Positions 16,284 to 25,333 of a stretch of DNA of 64,000 bases are shown here, in pieces (within the stretch, counting starts at the first letter, position 1; every line of letters starts with the position of its first letter). A program made the position numbers and the translations under genes. The notes beneath the pieces were generated by a model. It did no database searches, had not been told where the DNA came from, and worked only from the letters and a program-made list of their open reading frames with translations. The DNA comes from JAWPMT01 sp965215825. Its GTDB lineage: Bacteria > Bacteroidota > Bacteroidia > Cytophagales > Cyclobacteriaceae. The DNA lies in NCBI GenBank assembly GCA_965215825.1, contig CBDCEM010000003.1:5456001-5520000 (forward strand), in the 5' to 3' direction.

Positions 16284-19200
16284 ATGTCTGAAACTATTTT
16301 CGTTGGACAAGCTCCGTTGAAACACGGGACTGGTCAGGTTACTGGAAGTTATGAAAACCTGGATGGCCAGGGATTCTATAAGATCAGTAACTATGACATG
16401 ATGCCTCCTTTTTTCATGTCGATTGTGAGCGACTCCAATCATTGGATGTTTATCAGTAGCAATGGCGGATTAAGTGCTGGACGGCAAAACTCCGAACACG
16501 CATTGTTCCCCTACTACACAGATGACAAGATCACAGATTCCGCCGATCAAACTGGCAGCAAATCTATATTCCTGGTAAACAGATCAGGCAAAAAATACTT
16601 ATGGGAGCCTTTCTCAAGTCACTTTCAAGGTGTTTATGCCACAGAAAGAAACTTATTCAAGCACGTGACTGGCAATCAGGTTGTATTTGAGGAAATCAAC
16701 CATGATCTGGGATTAACTTTTCGCTATGGATGGAAATATTCAGAGTCCTTAGGCTTTGTTAAGGAGTCATGCCTCACCAATCACTCAGAACCTTGTACAA
16801 TCGAAGTATTAGATGGCATTCAAAATATTTTACCGTATGGCGTAGAGTCAGATACTCAGGTGAAGTCCAGCAATCTTGTAGATGCTTATAAGAAAAACGA
16901 ACTGGACGAAGAGACACAACTTGGTATGTTTATGCTGAGTGCTGTAATTGTTGATAAGCCGGTTCCGAGTGAGGCACTCAAAACCACTACGGTTTGGCAT
17001 ACAGGTATTTCTAAAACAAGAATCCTACTTTGTAATGATCAGTTGGACACCTTCCGTAAAGGCGGCGATATACACCAGGAAATAGATATCCGGGCAAGAA
17101 GAGGAGCTTATTTCGTGAATGCTGCGATATCACTCAATAGGGATGCAGAGCAATCCTGGTATTTGGTCTCAGAGGTGGAGCAAGGTCCTTCAGAAGTGGT
17201 CGCCATATCTGCCTACCTAAAAGATCAGGGGAAAGACAAAATACAGGACATTAAAAAGGACATTGAAAATGGCACTAATCACCTGCTCAGCCTGATTGGA
17301 AAAGCGGATGGCTTGCAGTTGAGTGCTGACCAGCTTACAGCAAGCAGACATTTATCCAACGTCTTGTTCAATATCATGCGTGGTGGACAGTTTGAGGATC
17401 AATATGATGTTGAACTTGATGATTACAAGGACTTCCTTGCTAATGCAAATCGATCAATTTTTAAGGCCTTTGAAAACAAAGTCAATACGCTGGATCAGCG
17501 ACTGACATACATTGAACTGACCTCCTTCGCGAAGGAGCAAAACGACGCTGACCTTACTCGACTGACTTACGAATACATGCCGCTGACCTTTAGTCGCCGG
17601 CATGGGGACCCCAGTCGTCCCTGGAATCGCTTTTCTATCGACACAGTAAAAGAAGACGGCACCAAGAACCGAAGTTATGAAGGTAATTGGCGTGACATAT
17701 TCCAAAACTGGGAAGCGCTGGCATTCTCTTTCCCGGAATACCTTATTTCAATGATCTCCAAGTTCGTCAATGCCTCTACCATTGACGGGTATAATCCTTA
17801 CCGGATAACTAGAAATGGTATCGACTGGGAAAAGATCGAGCCAGATGATCCATGGTCATTCATTGGCTATTGGGGAGATCATCAAATCATTTATCTATTA
17901 AAGCTTCTTGAAGCAAGTAATAATCATCATCCCGGATTACTCAAGGACTTACTGGCATCTGAAGAATTCTGCTATGCTAATGTGCCTTATCGCATCAAAT
18001 CTTACGAGGATATCGTTCGTAATCCACGAGATACCATTGACTTTGATGATGATGTAGACCGGGTTACCGATCAGCGATTCAGTGATCTGGGATCAGACGG
18101 AAAACTGATTCTGGGAAAGGATGGCAAAGTGCTTAAAGTGAATCTTCTCGAAAAGCTACTGGTCACTTTATTAGCGAAATTGAGCAATTTCATCCCAGAT
18201 GCAGGTATTTGGCTAAATACCCAACGTCCGGAGTGGAACGATGCTAACAATGCCCTCGTTGGAAATGGTGTATCTATGGTCACTGTGTACTACTTACGCC
18301 GGTATATAGCCTTTTTATCTCAACTATTGGAAGCACAAAATTCCGAAGTTCAGGTAAGCGAAGAGGTAGTTGAATTATTGCATTCTATTCACACTACCTT
18401 CAGTAAATATGAGGATAAGCTGGCCCAAGGTTTGGATGATCATAGCCGAAGGAGTTTTGTAGATGAGCTCGGTTCTGCAGGAGAAACCTATAGAAATAAA
18501 GCTTATGCTGGCCTTAGTGAGAAAAAGAGCCCACTTGCTAAGGAAGACCTGACAGGATTACTTCAGAAATCACTCGTTTATATTGACCAGACAATCAGGA
18601 ACAATAAACGTGAGGATAATTTATATCATGCCTATAACCTGGTGACACTGGATGACGACACCTTAAGCATAGATTACCTCTATGAGATGCTGGAAGGTCA
18701 GGTAGCGGTATTAAGTGCCGGGTTACTGGACGCCAATGAGGCACTGCAAGTCATGTATGCCTTGAAAAACAGCAAAATATATCGGGAGGATCAATATAGT
18801 TACATGCTGTATCCAGACCGGCAATTGCCCCGTTTTCTAGAAAAGAATAATATCCCTGCCGATTTTGCTGAAAATTCTATCTTATTCAAAGCGCTTCACG
18901 AGGATGGTAATGTGCAGTTGATTAACAAAGATGTCAATGGCCAATCCCATTTCAATGGGACATTCAACAATGCTACTAGCGTTAGTGAGGCCATGGACCT
19001 TCTGGAATCTAATGATACTTTCACTGATCTGGTCCGGAATGAACGACACTCCGTGTTATCTGTTTTTGAAAAGATGTTCAATCACTACGCCTTCACCGGA
19101 AGATCAGGCACATTCTACGGATATGAAGGCCTGGGCAGTATTTACTGGCACATGGTGAGTAAACTTGTATTGGCTGTTGCTGAAAACTTCCATACTGCCA

Positions 19201-19736
19201 GAAAGAACGGAGTTCACTGGGAAACCCTGGGTCAATTAATGGAATTCTATTATTCGACCCGGGCAGGTATCGGTCTCAACAAATCTCCTGATCTCTACGG
19301 AGCCTTCCCAACGGATCCTTATTCGCATACTCCTGGAAATAAAGGGGCGCAGCAACCTGGCATGACCGGGCAGGTAAAAGAAGATGTGATCAATCGCTGG
19401 TTTGAGTTGGGAGTTTTAGTCGAGGAAGGTAAAATCCATTTCGAATCTTCGCTCTTAAGAAAAAATGAGTATCTGGCTAGTCCAGCAACTTTCAGGTATT
19501 ACGACATAGATGATCATCTGAAATGTATTGATATCACCGAAGGTGCCTTGGGCTTCACCTATTGTCAGGTACCGATTATCTACCAACTCGCCGGAGACAA
19601 GAAAATCGTAGTAGTCTTTAATGATGGTAGCAAGGTAGAGGTTAAAGGTCATCAACTGACACAGGAATTGAGTCAGGAAATTTTCCGAAGAACTGGGAAA
19701 GTACAACAAGTAATTGTGCAGGGCCTGCAAGATTAA
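16284..19736 (+). CDS. Large cytoplasmic glycoside phosphorylase, GH149/GH94-like (probable beta-1,3-oligoglucan phosphorylase)
   Basis: 1150 residues with no signal peptide, so cytoplasmic. The N-terminal third (~1-330) reads as the beta-sandwich of clan GH-Q phosphorylases (GQGFYKISNYDMMPPFFMSI, SSNGGLSAG). The central (alpha/alpha)6 barrel holds RPEWNDANNALVGNG, equivalent to the WND motif of cellobiose-type phosphorylases; Asp653 is the likely catalytic acid. Its length matches GH149 rather than GH94 (~800), and GH149 enzymes are beta-1,3-oligoglucan phosphorylases. The reaction would be oligoglucan plus phosphate giving glucose 1-phosphate and a shortened chain. Placement 43 nt after a GH17 gene supports the beta-1,3 specificity. 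ATG with GCAGGT upstream. A terminator follows. GH161 or a new subfamily remains possible. Confidence 0.72.
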   Translation: MSETIFVGQAPLKHGTGQVTGSYENLDGQGFYKISNYDMMPPFFMSIVSDSNHWMFISSNGGLSAGRQNSEHALFPYYTDDKITDSADQTGSKSIFLVNRSGKKYLWEPFSSHFQGVYATERNLFKHVTGNQVVFEEINHDLGLTFRYGWKYSESLGFVKESCLTNHSEPCTIEVLDGIQNILPYGVESDTQVKSSNLVDAYKKNELDEETQLGMFMLSAVIVDKPVPSEALKTTTVWHTGISKTRILLCNDQLDTFRKGGDIHQEIDIRARRGAYFVNAAISLNRDAEQSWYLVSEVEQGPSEVVAISAYLKDQGKDKIQDIKKDIENGTNHLLSLIGKADGLQLSADQLTASRHLSNVLFNIMRGGQFEDQYDVELDDYKDFLANANRSIFKAFENKVNTLDQRLTYIELTSFAKEQNDADLTRLTYEYMPLTFSRRHGDPSRPWNRFSIDTVKEDGTKNRSYEGNWRDIFQNWEALAFSFPEYLISMISKFVNASTIDGYNPYRITRNGIDWEKIEPDDPWSFIGYWGDHQIIYLLKLLEASNNHHPGLLKDLLASEEFCYANVPYRIKSYEDIVRNPRDTIDFDDDVDRVTDQRFSDLGSDGKLILGKDGKVLKVNLLEKLLVTLLAKLSNFIPDAGIWLNTQRPEWNDANNALVGNGVSMVTVYYLRRYIAFLSQLLEAQNSEVQVSEEVVELLHSIHTTFSKYEDKLAQGLDDHSRRSFVDELGSAGETYRNKAYAGLSEKKSPLAKEDLTGLLQKSLVYIDQTIRNNKREDNLYHAYNLVTLDDDTLSIDYLYEMLEGQVAVLSAGLLDANEALQVMYALKNSKIYREDQYSYMLYPDRQLPRFLEKNNIPADFAENSILFKALHEDGNVQLINKDVNGQSHFNGTFNNATSVSEAMDLLESNDTFTDLVRNERHSVLSVFEKMFNHYAFTGRSGTFYGYEGLGSIYWHMVSKLVLAVAENFHTARKNGVHWETLGQLMEFYYSTRAGIGLNKSPDLYGAFPTDPYSHTPGNKGAQQPGMTGQVKEDVINRWFELGVLVEEGKIHFESSLLRKNEYLASPATFRYYDIDDHLKCIDITEGALGFTYCQVPIIYQLAGDKKIVVVFNDGSKVEVKGHQLTQELSQEIFRRTGKVQQVIVQGLQD

Positions 19737-19758
19737 TATCAATCAAACCTACAAAGAC

Positions 19759-19796
19759 AGGCTGCTCTGGAAGTTTACTTCTGGTGCAGCCTTTTT
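19759..19796 (+). terminator. Rho-independent terminator after the phosphorylase
   Basis: AGGCTGC pairs with GCAGCCT, with an inner GAAG/CTTC stem, followed by TTTT. It separates the GH17-phosphorylase pair from the sulfatase, although read-through is possible. Confidence 0.7.
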
Positions 19797-19879
19797 CATT
19801 AAAATACTTCCTATATCATTAAGGCAATTACAGTCGTTCAGTAATTTCAGTGTACAAAAGAAGTTTTATCTTCACCTCA

Positions 19880-21553
19880 ATGAAATTCATGCCAATCCTT
19901 GCCCTGGGACTATTGTTTCTTGCCTGCAACACACCAAAAGAAACGGAAACACCTACGAACATCCTGTTAATTGTGGCAGATGATCTGGGTTTTTCTGATC
20001 TCGGGTGCTATGGGAGTGAAATCCGCACACCTAACCTGGATGCCCTCGCTGCAGAAGGTATACAGTTTACGGATTTCCATACTGCTGCAACCTGCTCCCC
20101 TACCCGAGCCATGCTTCTCACCGGAGTGACTACTCATAAAAATGGCTATGGAACGATGGAAGGTGATCTGGCCGAAAATCAAATAGGATTACGAGGATAT
20201 GAAACGCATCTGAACTGGGATGTAGTGACCTTCCCGACCTTACTCAGAGATCATGGATATCACACTTCAATTGCCGGAAAATGGCACCAGGCCTTCCCTG
20301 CAGGAGAAGCCAGTTTGTGGCCTGACAAACGTGGTTTTGATCGCTCTTTTTGTATGAATCAAGGAGGGGCTGGTCACTTTGATGACAAGCAAAAACTCTT
20401 CGGGTTTCTGGATCGCGCTATCTATGTAGAAGACGGGGAGGAAATTGATGAATTACCGAAAGGGTTTTATTCCAGTGAATATTACGCCAGCAAAGTCATT
20501 GATTATATTGATGAAAGTCAATCAATGGATAAACCATTTTTTAGCTTTCTCTCTTTTACCGCTCCCCACTGGCCACTACAAATACCTGATCAACATGCTG
20601 AACTGTATCGCGGTGTTTATGATAATGGATATGAAGCACTGGCAACAACCCGATTAGCAGGAGCAAAAGCAAAAGGAGTAGTTTCAGATCAATTAAAGTT
20701 GCCGAGCTTTCCTGAACTCGTGTTACCGTGGGATTCTCTTTCAGAAACAGAGAAAAAAGAAAAATCAAGAACCATGGAGATTTATGCTGCCATGGTAGAA
20801 CGACTGGACTTTCACGTAGGCAGAGTAATCGACCACCTTAAAAAGGAGGGTTTATATGAAAACACCCTAATTGTGTTCATGGCCGATAATGGTGCAGAGG
20901 GAAATGATATATTCACGATAGAAGATACCAAAGAATGGACTGAAAAGACCTGGGATAACAGCTTTGAGAACATGGGACTAAAAGGTTCTTACATTCAACA
21001 AGGTCGTGACTGGGCTTCTGTTTCCAGTATGCCCTTTAAGTACTACAAAGGATTTTCCAGTGAGGGGGGTGTAAGAACACCAATGATTCTCCGATATCCG
21101 GGATCAAGATCAACAGCAGGAAAAATTGAGGATCAATACATCTCTGTGATGGATCTGGCGCCTACATTTCTGGAAGCTACAGGCGCAGAATTTCCGGAGA
21201 ATAATAATTATCAGGGTAGAGCGGTCTTTCCCATTGAAGGAACGTCCATGATCTCCTATTTGAATCGAAAAGTTCCGAGGGTTCATGCTATAGAAAAAGC
21301 ACATGTTTGGGAACTGTATGGAAGGATTGGTGTTAGAAAAGGAAAGTGGAAAGGATTAAAGCTGGAGCCTCCTTTTGGTACAGGCATATGGGAATTGTAT
21401 GACCTGGAATCGGATATCGGGGAGCAAATAAATCTGGCCTCCACACATCCTGAACTTGTGACTGAAATGGAACAGTACTGGCAAGCTTATGCAGAAGAAA
21501 ACCACGTGGTGCTACCGGAAAATTTCATCCCCTATGGCTACCTGCCTGAATAA
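19880..21553 (+). CDS. Arylsulfatase-type S1 sulfatase lipoprotein
   Basis: Hydrolyses sulfate esters, probably on a polysaccharide. The start at ATG 19880 gives a lipoprotein signal, PILALGLLFLACN (Cys16); an upstream in-frame GTG at 19850 would bury it. Metal-site residues sit in LIVADDLGFSDLGCYG. The formylglycine motif is TCSPTRAMLLTG with Cys72 as the residue modified by an FGE. Further family segments are GKWHQ, FFSFLSFTAPHWPLQ and FMADNGAEG. Length (557) is normal. It lies between the phosphorylase and the AraC gene, so a sulfated beta-glucan or a mixed polysaccharide may be the target, though laminarin itself is not sulfated. No FGE gene is in the window. Confidence 0.9.
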   Translation: MKFMPILALGLLFLACNTPKETETPTNILLIVADDLGFSDLGCYGSEIRTPNLDALAAEGIQFTDFHTAATCSPTRAMLLTGVTTHKNGYGTMEGDLAENQIGLRGYETHLNWDVVTFPTLLRDHGYHTSIAGKWHQAFPAGEASLWPDKRGFDRSFCMNQGGAGHFDDKQKLFGFLDRAIYVEDGEEIDELPKGFYSSEYYASKVIDYIDESQSMDKPFFSFLSFTAPHWPLQIPDQHAELYRGVYDNGYEALATTRLAGAKAKGVVSDQLKLPSFPELVLPWDSLSETEKKEKSRTMEIYAAMVERLDFHVGRVIDHLKKEGLYENTLIVFMADNGAEGNDIFTIEDTKEWTEKTWDNSFENMGLKGSYIQQGRDWASVSSMPFKYYKGFSSEGGVRTPMILRYPGSRSTAGKIEDQYISVMDLAPTFLEATGAEFPENNNYQGRAVFPIEGTSMISYLNRKVPRVHAIEKAHVWELYGRIGVRKGKWKGLKLEPPFGTGIWELYDLESDIGEQINLASTHPELVTEMEQYWQAYAEENHVVLPENFIPYGYLPE

Positions 21554-21570
21554 AACCTGATCGTAATACT

Positions 21571-22623
21571 ATGGTTGAAAAGTTCGAGCCGGAAATCAAT
21601 AAAGTATATTTCATTAATCAGTACACACTGATTCATGTCCTTTCTGGTACGGGCGCTATAGAAGTGGACTTCAAGCATTACCTCGACTGGGAAGACAAAG
21701 CCATCTACCTGGAAAAGGGGCAGTACATTCGGTTTCGTTCGGATGACTTTGTTGCCCGAAAAATTGAGTTTCCTACAGAAAGGCTGTTTAGAAACAAAGA
21801 TTTCAGGGTGCTGTTCAAACACCTCATTTCTTTGGGATACATCAATTTTGAAACTTGCAATGAATGCCAGAAGTATCTGAATGAAAGTGTTTTTCACGAT
21901 CGACTCGATGCCATCGTGGATGTATCTTCTGAGCAATGGTTCTGGCAAAATCCATTTGGTGCCAACCGTGACGAGTATCAGGTCATCTTTGATATTAAAG
22001 ATTTGATTGACACGCAGTTTTCGAATCACCTGACCAGCTCCGAAATCGTCAGCATGATCAACCAACAAGGGTATAACGCCAACGCGCTGATTCGAGAGAG
22101 AATAGGTCTTTCTATCAAGAATCTGATGTCAAAAAAGCAATTGACTGAAAGCAAGAAAGAAATTGCCTTCACTGACAAGAATATTAAGGAAATTTCGTAC
22201 GAACTGGGATATAAAGATCCCGCCTATTTCCATCGGTCCTTCAAGAATGCTACCGGTCAAAGTCCGTCCGAGTTTCGCAACAACTACGACTTTGAAAACA
22301 AGGACTTATTTACACAACACCTGCTTGAACTTGTGAAGACCTTTCACAGCCAGGAACGATCGCTTGATTTTTATGCTGATCAAATGAACCTATCTGTCAA
22401 ATCCCTTTCAAGGAAAGTCAGTCAAAAAATGAATTTGACCCTGGGCGCGATCATCAGAAACGAAGTAATTGAAACAGCTAAAAAAGCACTGCTAGATGGT
22501 GCTTCGGTAAAGGAAGTTGCCTTACAGCTCAAATTCGAAGAACCCAATCACCTGACTTCATTTTTCAAACATTATACGGGAATAACGCCCACGACATTTC
22601 TGTCCAAAAAGTACAACTCATAG
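21571..22623 (+). CDS. AraC-family regulator with two tandem HTH domains
   Basis: A DNA-binding transcription regulator, probably of the neighbouring glycan genes. The N-terminal ~110 residues fit a cupin-like sensor (YTLIHVLSGTGAIEVDF, YLEKGQYIRF). Then come two AraC-type DNA-binding domains. The first, ~150-238, ends with KEISYELGYKDPAYFHRSFKNATGQSPSEFR. The second, ~245-350, ends with KEVALQLKFEEPNHLTSFFKHYTGITPTTF. Both contain a recognisable second HTH with its GxSPxxFR-type end. Most AraC proteins have one domain, so the tandem is unusual. It starts 18 nt after the sulfatase stop and is probably co-transcribed. There is no membrane segment, so it is not a hybrid two-component HTCS. Confidence 0.88.
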   Translation: MVEKFEPEINKVYFINQYTLIHVLSGTGAIEVDFKHYLDWEDKAIYLEKGQYIRFRSDDFVARKIEFPTERLFRNKDFRVLFKHLISLGYINFETCNECQKYLNESVFHDRLDAIVDVSSEQWFWQNPFGANRDEYQVIFDIKDLIDTQFSNHLTSSEIVSMINQQGYNANALIRERIGLSIKNLMSKKQLTESKKEIAFTDKNIKEISYELGYKDPAYFHRSFKNATGQSPSEFRNNYDFENKDLFTQHLLELVKTFHSQERSLDFYADQMNLSVKSLSRKVSQKMNLTLGAIIRNEVIETAKKALLDGASVKEVALQLKFEEPNHLTSFFKHYTGITPTTFLSKKYNS

Positions 22624-22695
22624 TCCATTTTTTGTAGCCATTCCGCTTGTCTGAAGTGACAATTTTGCTTCGTAATCAATATGTAACACAAGCAC

Positions 22696-23049
22696 ATGGA
22701 TATCTCAACTCAAGTACAAAAAATGGATGCGTTGGTCGCTCAAGGAGCTATTGTCGACGCAGTAAAGAGCTTTTTTGCTTCAGAGGCAGAAACAGCAGAC
22801 TACAACAATGTAAACACATCTTCCAAGGATCAGATGGTTTCAAAAATGGAAGGATTTGTGGGGAGCATTGCCAATGTAAATGGCATCACTCATCATCGAA
22901 CCCTTACCGATGGTCACGCTAGCGCTTCAGAATTCACTTTTGATTTTGATATGAAAGATGGTAGCAAAATCCTGTGGCACGAAATCATCAGACGTATCTG
23001 GAACGAAAACGGTGAAGTAGTAGCAGAAGAATATTTCAACGCCGGTTAA
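22696..23049 (+). CDS. SnoaL-like (NTF2 fold) protein
   Basis: 117 residues, soluble, no signal. The pattern fits a SnoaL-like small alpha+beta barrel: helical MDALVAQGAIVDAVKSFFAS, then ADYNNVNTSSKDQMVSKMEGFVG, then strands SASEFTFDFDMKDGSKILW and EIIRRIWNENGEVVAEEYF. Members range from isomerases to ligand binders, so no reaction is claimed. It lies 22 nt before the YHS gene, which suggests an operon. Starting ATG 22696 is the first in frame with this fold. Confidence 0.75.
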   Translation: MDISTQVQKMDALVAQGAIVDAVKSFFASEAETADYNNVNTSSKDQMVSKMEGFVGSIANVNGITHHRTLTDGHASASEFTFDFDMKDGSKILWHEIIRRIWNENGEVVAEEYFNAG

Positions 23050-23071
23050 TCCCCATTTCAAATTCAGTATC

Positions 23072-23527
23072 ATGAAAAGAATATTGACATTCACATTTGC
23101 ATTGACCTTCGCAATAGTTGTTTTAGGTCAGGACAAGCAAGCTAATAACATCGATGATAGCAATATTGCCTTGCAGGGCTACAGCCCAGTATCTTATTTG
23201 GACCTTGGCATCGCTCAGAAGGGAGTAAAAGAGCATAAAGCTACCCATGAGGGTATCAACTATTACTTTACTTCTGCAGAGCAAAAGAAAGCGTTCACTA
23301 AAAACCCCGAGAAGTACCTTCCCCAGTATGGAGGATTCTGCGCTTTTGGTGTCTATGCCGGAGCAAAATTCCGACCAGACCCGAACAAGTTTGTAGTGTC
23401 AGAAGGAAAGTACTATCTTTTTCTCTACAATCTTGAGCTAGATGCCCAGGAGCTTTGGTTGAAGGAAAACGAATCGAAATTGATTCCCACGGCCAATAAA
23501 AACTGGCAAGGCTTAAGTAAAAAATAG
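23072..23527 (+). CDS. Exported YHS domain protein
   Basis: A 151-residue periplasmic protein with signal MKRILTFTFALTFAIVVLGQ and a YHS-like domain. The typical pattern is IALQGYSPVSYLDLG, then NYYFTSAEQKKAFTKNPEKYLPQYGGFCAFG, where the YGGFCAFG Cys replaces the usual metal-site residue. YHS domains bind metals such as copper; here the exact metal is unknown. The C-terminus (FLYNLELDAQELWLKENESKL) is the family's usual helix. It is linked to the preceding SnoaL-like gene by a 22-nt gap and ends in a strong terminator. Confidence 0.85.
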   Translation: MKRILTFTFALTFAIVVLGQDKQANNIDDSNIALQGYSPVSYLDLGIAQKGVKEHKATHEGINYYFTSAEQKKAFTKNPEKYLPQYGGFCAFGVYAGAKFRPDPNKFVVSEGKYYLFLYNLELDAQELWLKENESKLIPTANKNWQGLSKK

Positions 23528-23557
23528 TAAAGTATTTACGACTCAAATCATGTCAAC

Positions 23558-23595
23558 GGAAGGGACGGGCTTGATCGCCTGTTCTTTCCTTTTTT
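23558..23595 (+). terminator. Strong terminator directly before the UDG start codon
   Basis: A 13-bp stem, GGAAGGGACGGGC paired with GCCTGTTCTTTCC-type sequence (with G-U pairs), loop TTGATC, then six T. The T-run ends three bases before ATG 23599, leaving no room for a normal leader on the next gene. Confidence 0.75.
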
Positions 23596-23598
23596 CGT

Positions 23599-24168
23599 AT
23601 GAAGTCTCTTCTCCAAGAAATCCGAAAGTGCACGATCTGCCAGCAACATCTGGCACTGGGACCCAGGCCCATAGTTGTCGCTTCTCCAAAAAGTAAAATA
23701 GCCATCATAGGTCAAGCCCCAGGCCTGGCTGTTCACAAGAGTGGTATTCCCTGGGACGATAAGAGTGGTGATAACCTGAGAAAGTGGATGGGCATCTCTA
23801 AAGAAGATTTTTATAATCCTGACAAAATTGCTCTTGTACCTATGGGGTTTTGTTATCCGGGAAAAGGGAAATCAGGCGACCTGCCACCTCGCCCGGAATG
23901 TGCCCCTACCTGGCATTCGCGTTTACTGGAGCATTTAGGTGAGATTGAATTGACACTTCTGATTGGTAAATATGCCCAGGATCAATACTTACAGGAAAAG
24001 GGAATGAAAACGCTTACTGAAACAGTAAGGAACTTTGAATCATACCTACCCAACCATTTTGTACTGCCTCATCCTTCTCCCCGCAATAACATTTGGCAAG
24101 CGAAACATCCCTGGTTTCCTGAACTGGTATTACCCACTTTGAAAGATCGGATTGCCGCCATTTTGTAA
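23599..24168 (+). CDS. Fe-S uracil-DNA glycosylase superfamily protein
   Basis: Removes uracil or related deaminated bases from DNA in base excision repair. Four cysteines in the order Cys11, Cys14, Cys85, Cys101 reproduce the CX2C...CX15C ligand pattern of [4Fe-4S] UDGs. The catalytic-loop motif is GQAPG (38-42), and the DNA-intercalating motif is LPHPSPRNN near the C-terminus. Family 4 normally has GEAPG, so the Glu/Gln change may alter base specificity or catalysis. Length 189 is normal. The ATG falls immediately after a terminator, so translation must use a very short leader or a promoter inside the hairpin. Gene independent of its neighbours. Confidence 0.85.
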   Translation: MKSLLQEIRKCTICQQHLALGPRPIVVASPKSKIAIIGQAPGLAVHKSGIPWDDKSGDNLRKWMGISKEDFYNPDKIALVPMGFCYPGKGKSGDLPPRPECAPTWHSRLLEHLGEIELTLLIGKYAQDQYLQEKGMKTLTETVRNFESYLPNHFVLPHPSPRNNIWQAKHPWFPELVLPTLKDRIAAIL

Positions 24169-24250
24169 AAATTCCCATGAACATCCGTCGACCACCTATT
24201 TAATTTATCTGACTGGTATTGGTTAACTTTCTAAGAATAGTTTAGAAATT

Positions 24251-25333
24251 ATGGGCAATCGACGGAATTTCATCAAGGCGATTGGAGCAGGTACTGCTAC
24301 CCTTGCCGTGCAATCCAGCTTCGCCAATATCATTGTTCCTAAACAAAAAGTACTGGGAGTGGCGCTGGTGGGATTGGGATACTATAGCCGAGATTTGTTG
24401 GCACCGGCGTTACAGCAAACCAGACATTGTAAACTCACCGGAATCGTGACCGGCACACCTGCCAAAATTCCAAGATGGCAAAAGCAATATGACATAAAGG
24501 AGAACAACGTGTACAATTACGAAAACATGCATCAAATCGCTAACAACGATGAAATTGATGTGATCTACATTGTTTTACCCACGGGCCTTCATTGCAGATA
24601 TACTACCCTTGCTGCAAATACCGGCAAACATGTTTGGTGTGAAAAACCAATGGCTGTGACTGCAGATGAGTGCCAACAGATGATAGATGCCTGTCGCAAA
24701 AACAAAGTGAAACTTTCCATTGGATACCGAATGCAGCATGAACCCAACACACAGACAATTATTCAGTATGCAAGAAGTAAACCCTATGGTGATATAATTA
24801 AAATCCAGGCGGAAGCCGGCTATTATGACGGGAGGACAAATCATTGGAAACAAAACAAGTCACTTGGAGGTGGTGCTATGTATGACATGGGTGTATATCC
24901 ACTAAATGCTATGCGATACGCTATGGGTAAAGAACCTATTCGTGTCAATGCCCGACATGAAACCAGTCGACCCAAGGTTTATCATGAAGTAGATGAAACC
25001 ACGTACTTCGAACTTGCATTCCCTGAAGGGGTCAGTGGCCATGGTATCACTAGTTTAGGAAAAGGAATGAATGAACTCACGGTAACCTGCGAGGAAGGTT
25101 GGTATAACCTGATTCCCTTTCAATCATACTCAGGAGTCCGCGGAAGAACAAGCGATGGCACTCAATTGAATCAACGAATCGCCAATCAGCAAGCAAAACA
25201 AATGGATGACGATGCGATGGCTATCCTAAACAATACGGCTGTTCTGGTCCCTGGTCAGGAAGGGCAAAAAGATATTCGCATTGTAGAAGCCATTTACAAA
25301 TCAGCACGTCTCAATGAGCCTGTTGAACTTTGA
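24251..25333 (+). CDS. Tat-exported Gfo/Idh/MocA family oxidoreductase
   Basis: NAD(P)-dependent oxidoreductase, probably periplasmic with prebound cofactor, like glucose-fructose oxidoreductase. A twin-arginine signal is seen: NRRNFIKAIGAGTATLAV. The Rossmann fold follows: VALVGLGYYSRDLLAPAL (~37-54), with VIYIVLPTGLH and the family HVWCEKPMAV motif (Lys of EKP). The catalytic domain has GGGAMYDMGVYPLNAMRYAMG. Length 360 is normal. The gene stands alone; no partner sugar enzyme is adjacent. It follows the UDG after 82 nt, with an AT-rich spacer that may hold the promoter. Confidence 0.9.
   Translation: MGNRRNFIKAIGAGTATLAVQSSFANIIVPKQKVLGVALVGLGYYSRDLLAPALQQTRHCKLTGIVTGTPAKIPRWQKQYDIKENNVYNYENMHQIANNDEIDVIYIVLPTGLHCRYTTLAANTGKHVWCEKPMAVTADECQQMIDACRKNKVKLSIGYRMQHEPNTQTIIQYARSKPYGDIIKIQAEAGYYDGRTNHWKQNKSLGGGAMYDMGVYPLNAMRYAMGKEPIRVNARHETSRPKVYHEVDETTYFELAFPEGVSGHGITSLGKGMNELTVTCEEGWYNLIPFQSYSGVRGRTSDGTQLNQRIANQQAKQMDDDAMAILNNTAVLVPGQEGQKDIRIVEAIYKSARLNEPVEL

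Noticed and set aside
19850..19879. GTG start adding ten residues to the sulfatase
   Set aside because: It would place MYKRSFIFTS before the lipoprotein signal; ATG 19880 gives a standard lipobox distance.
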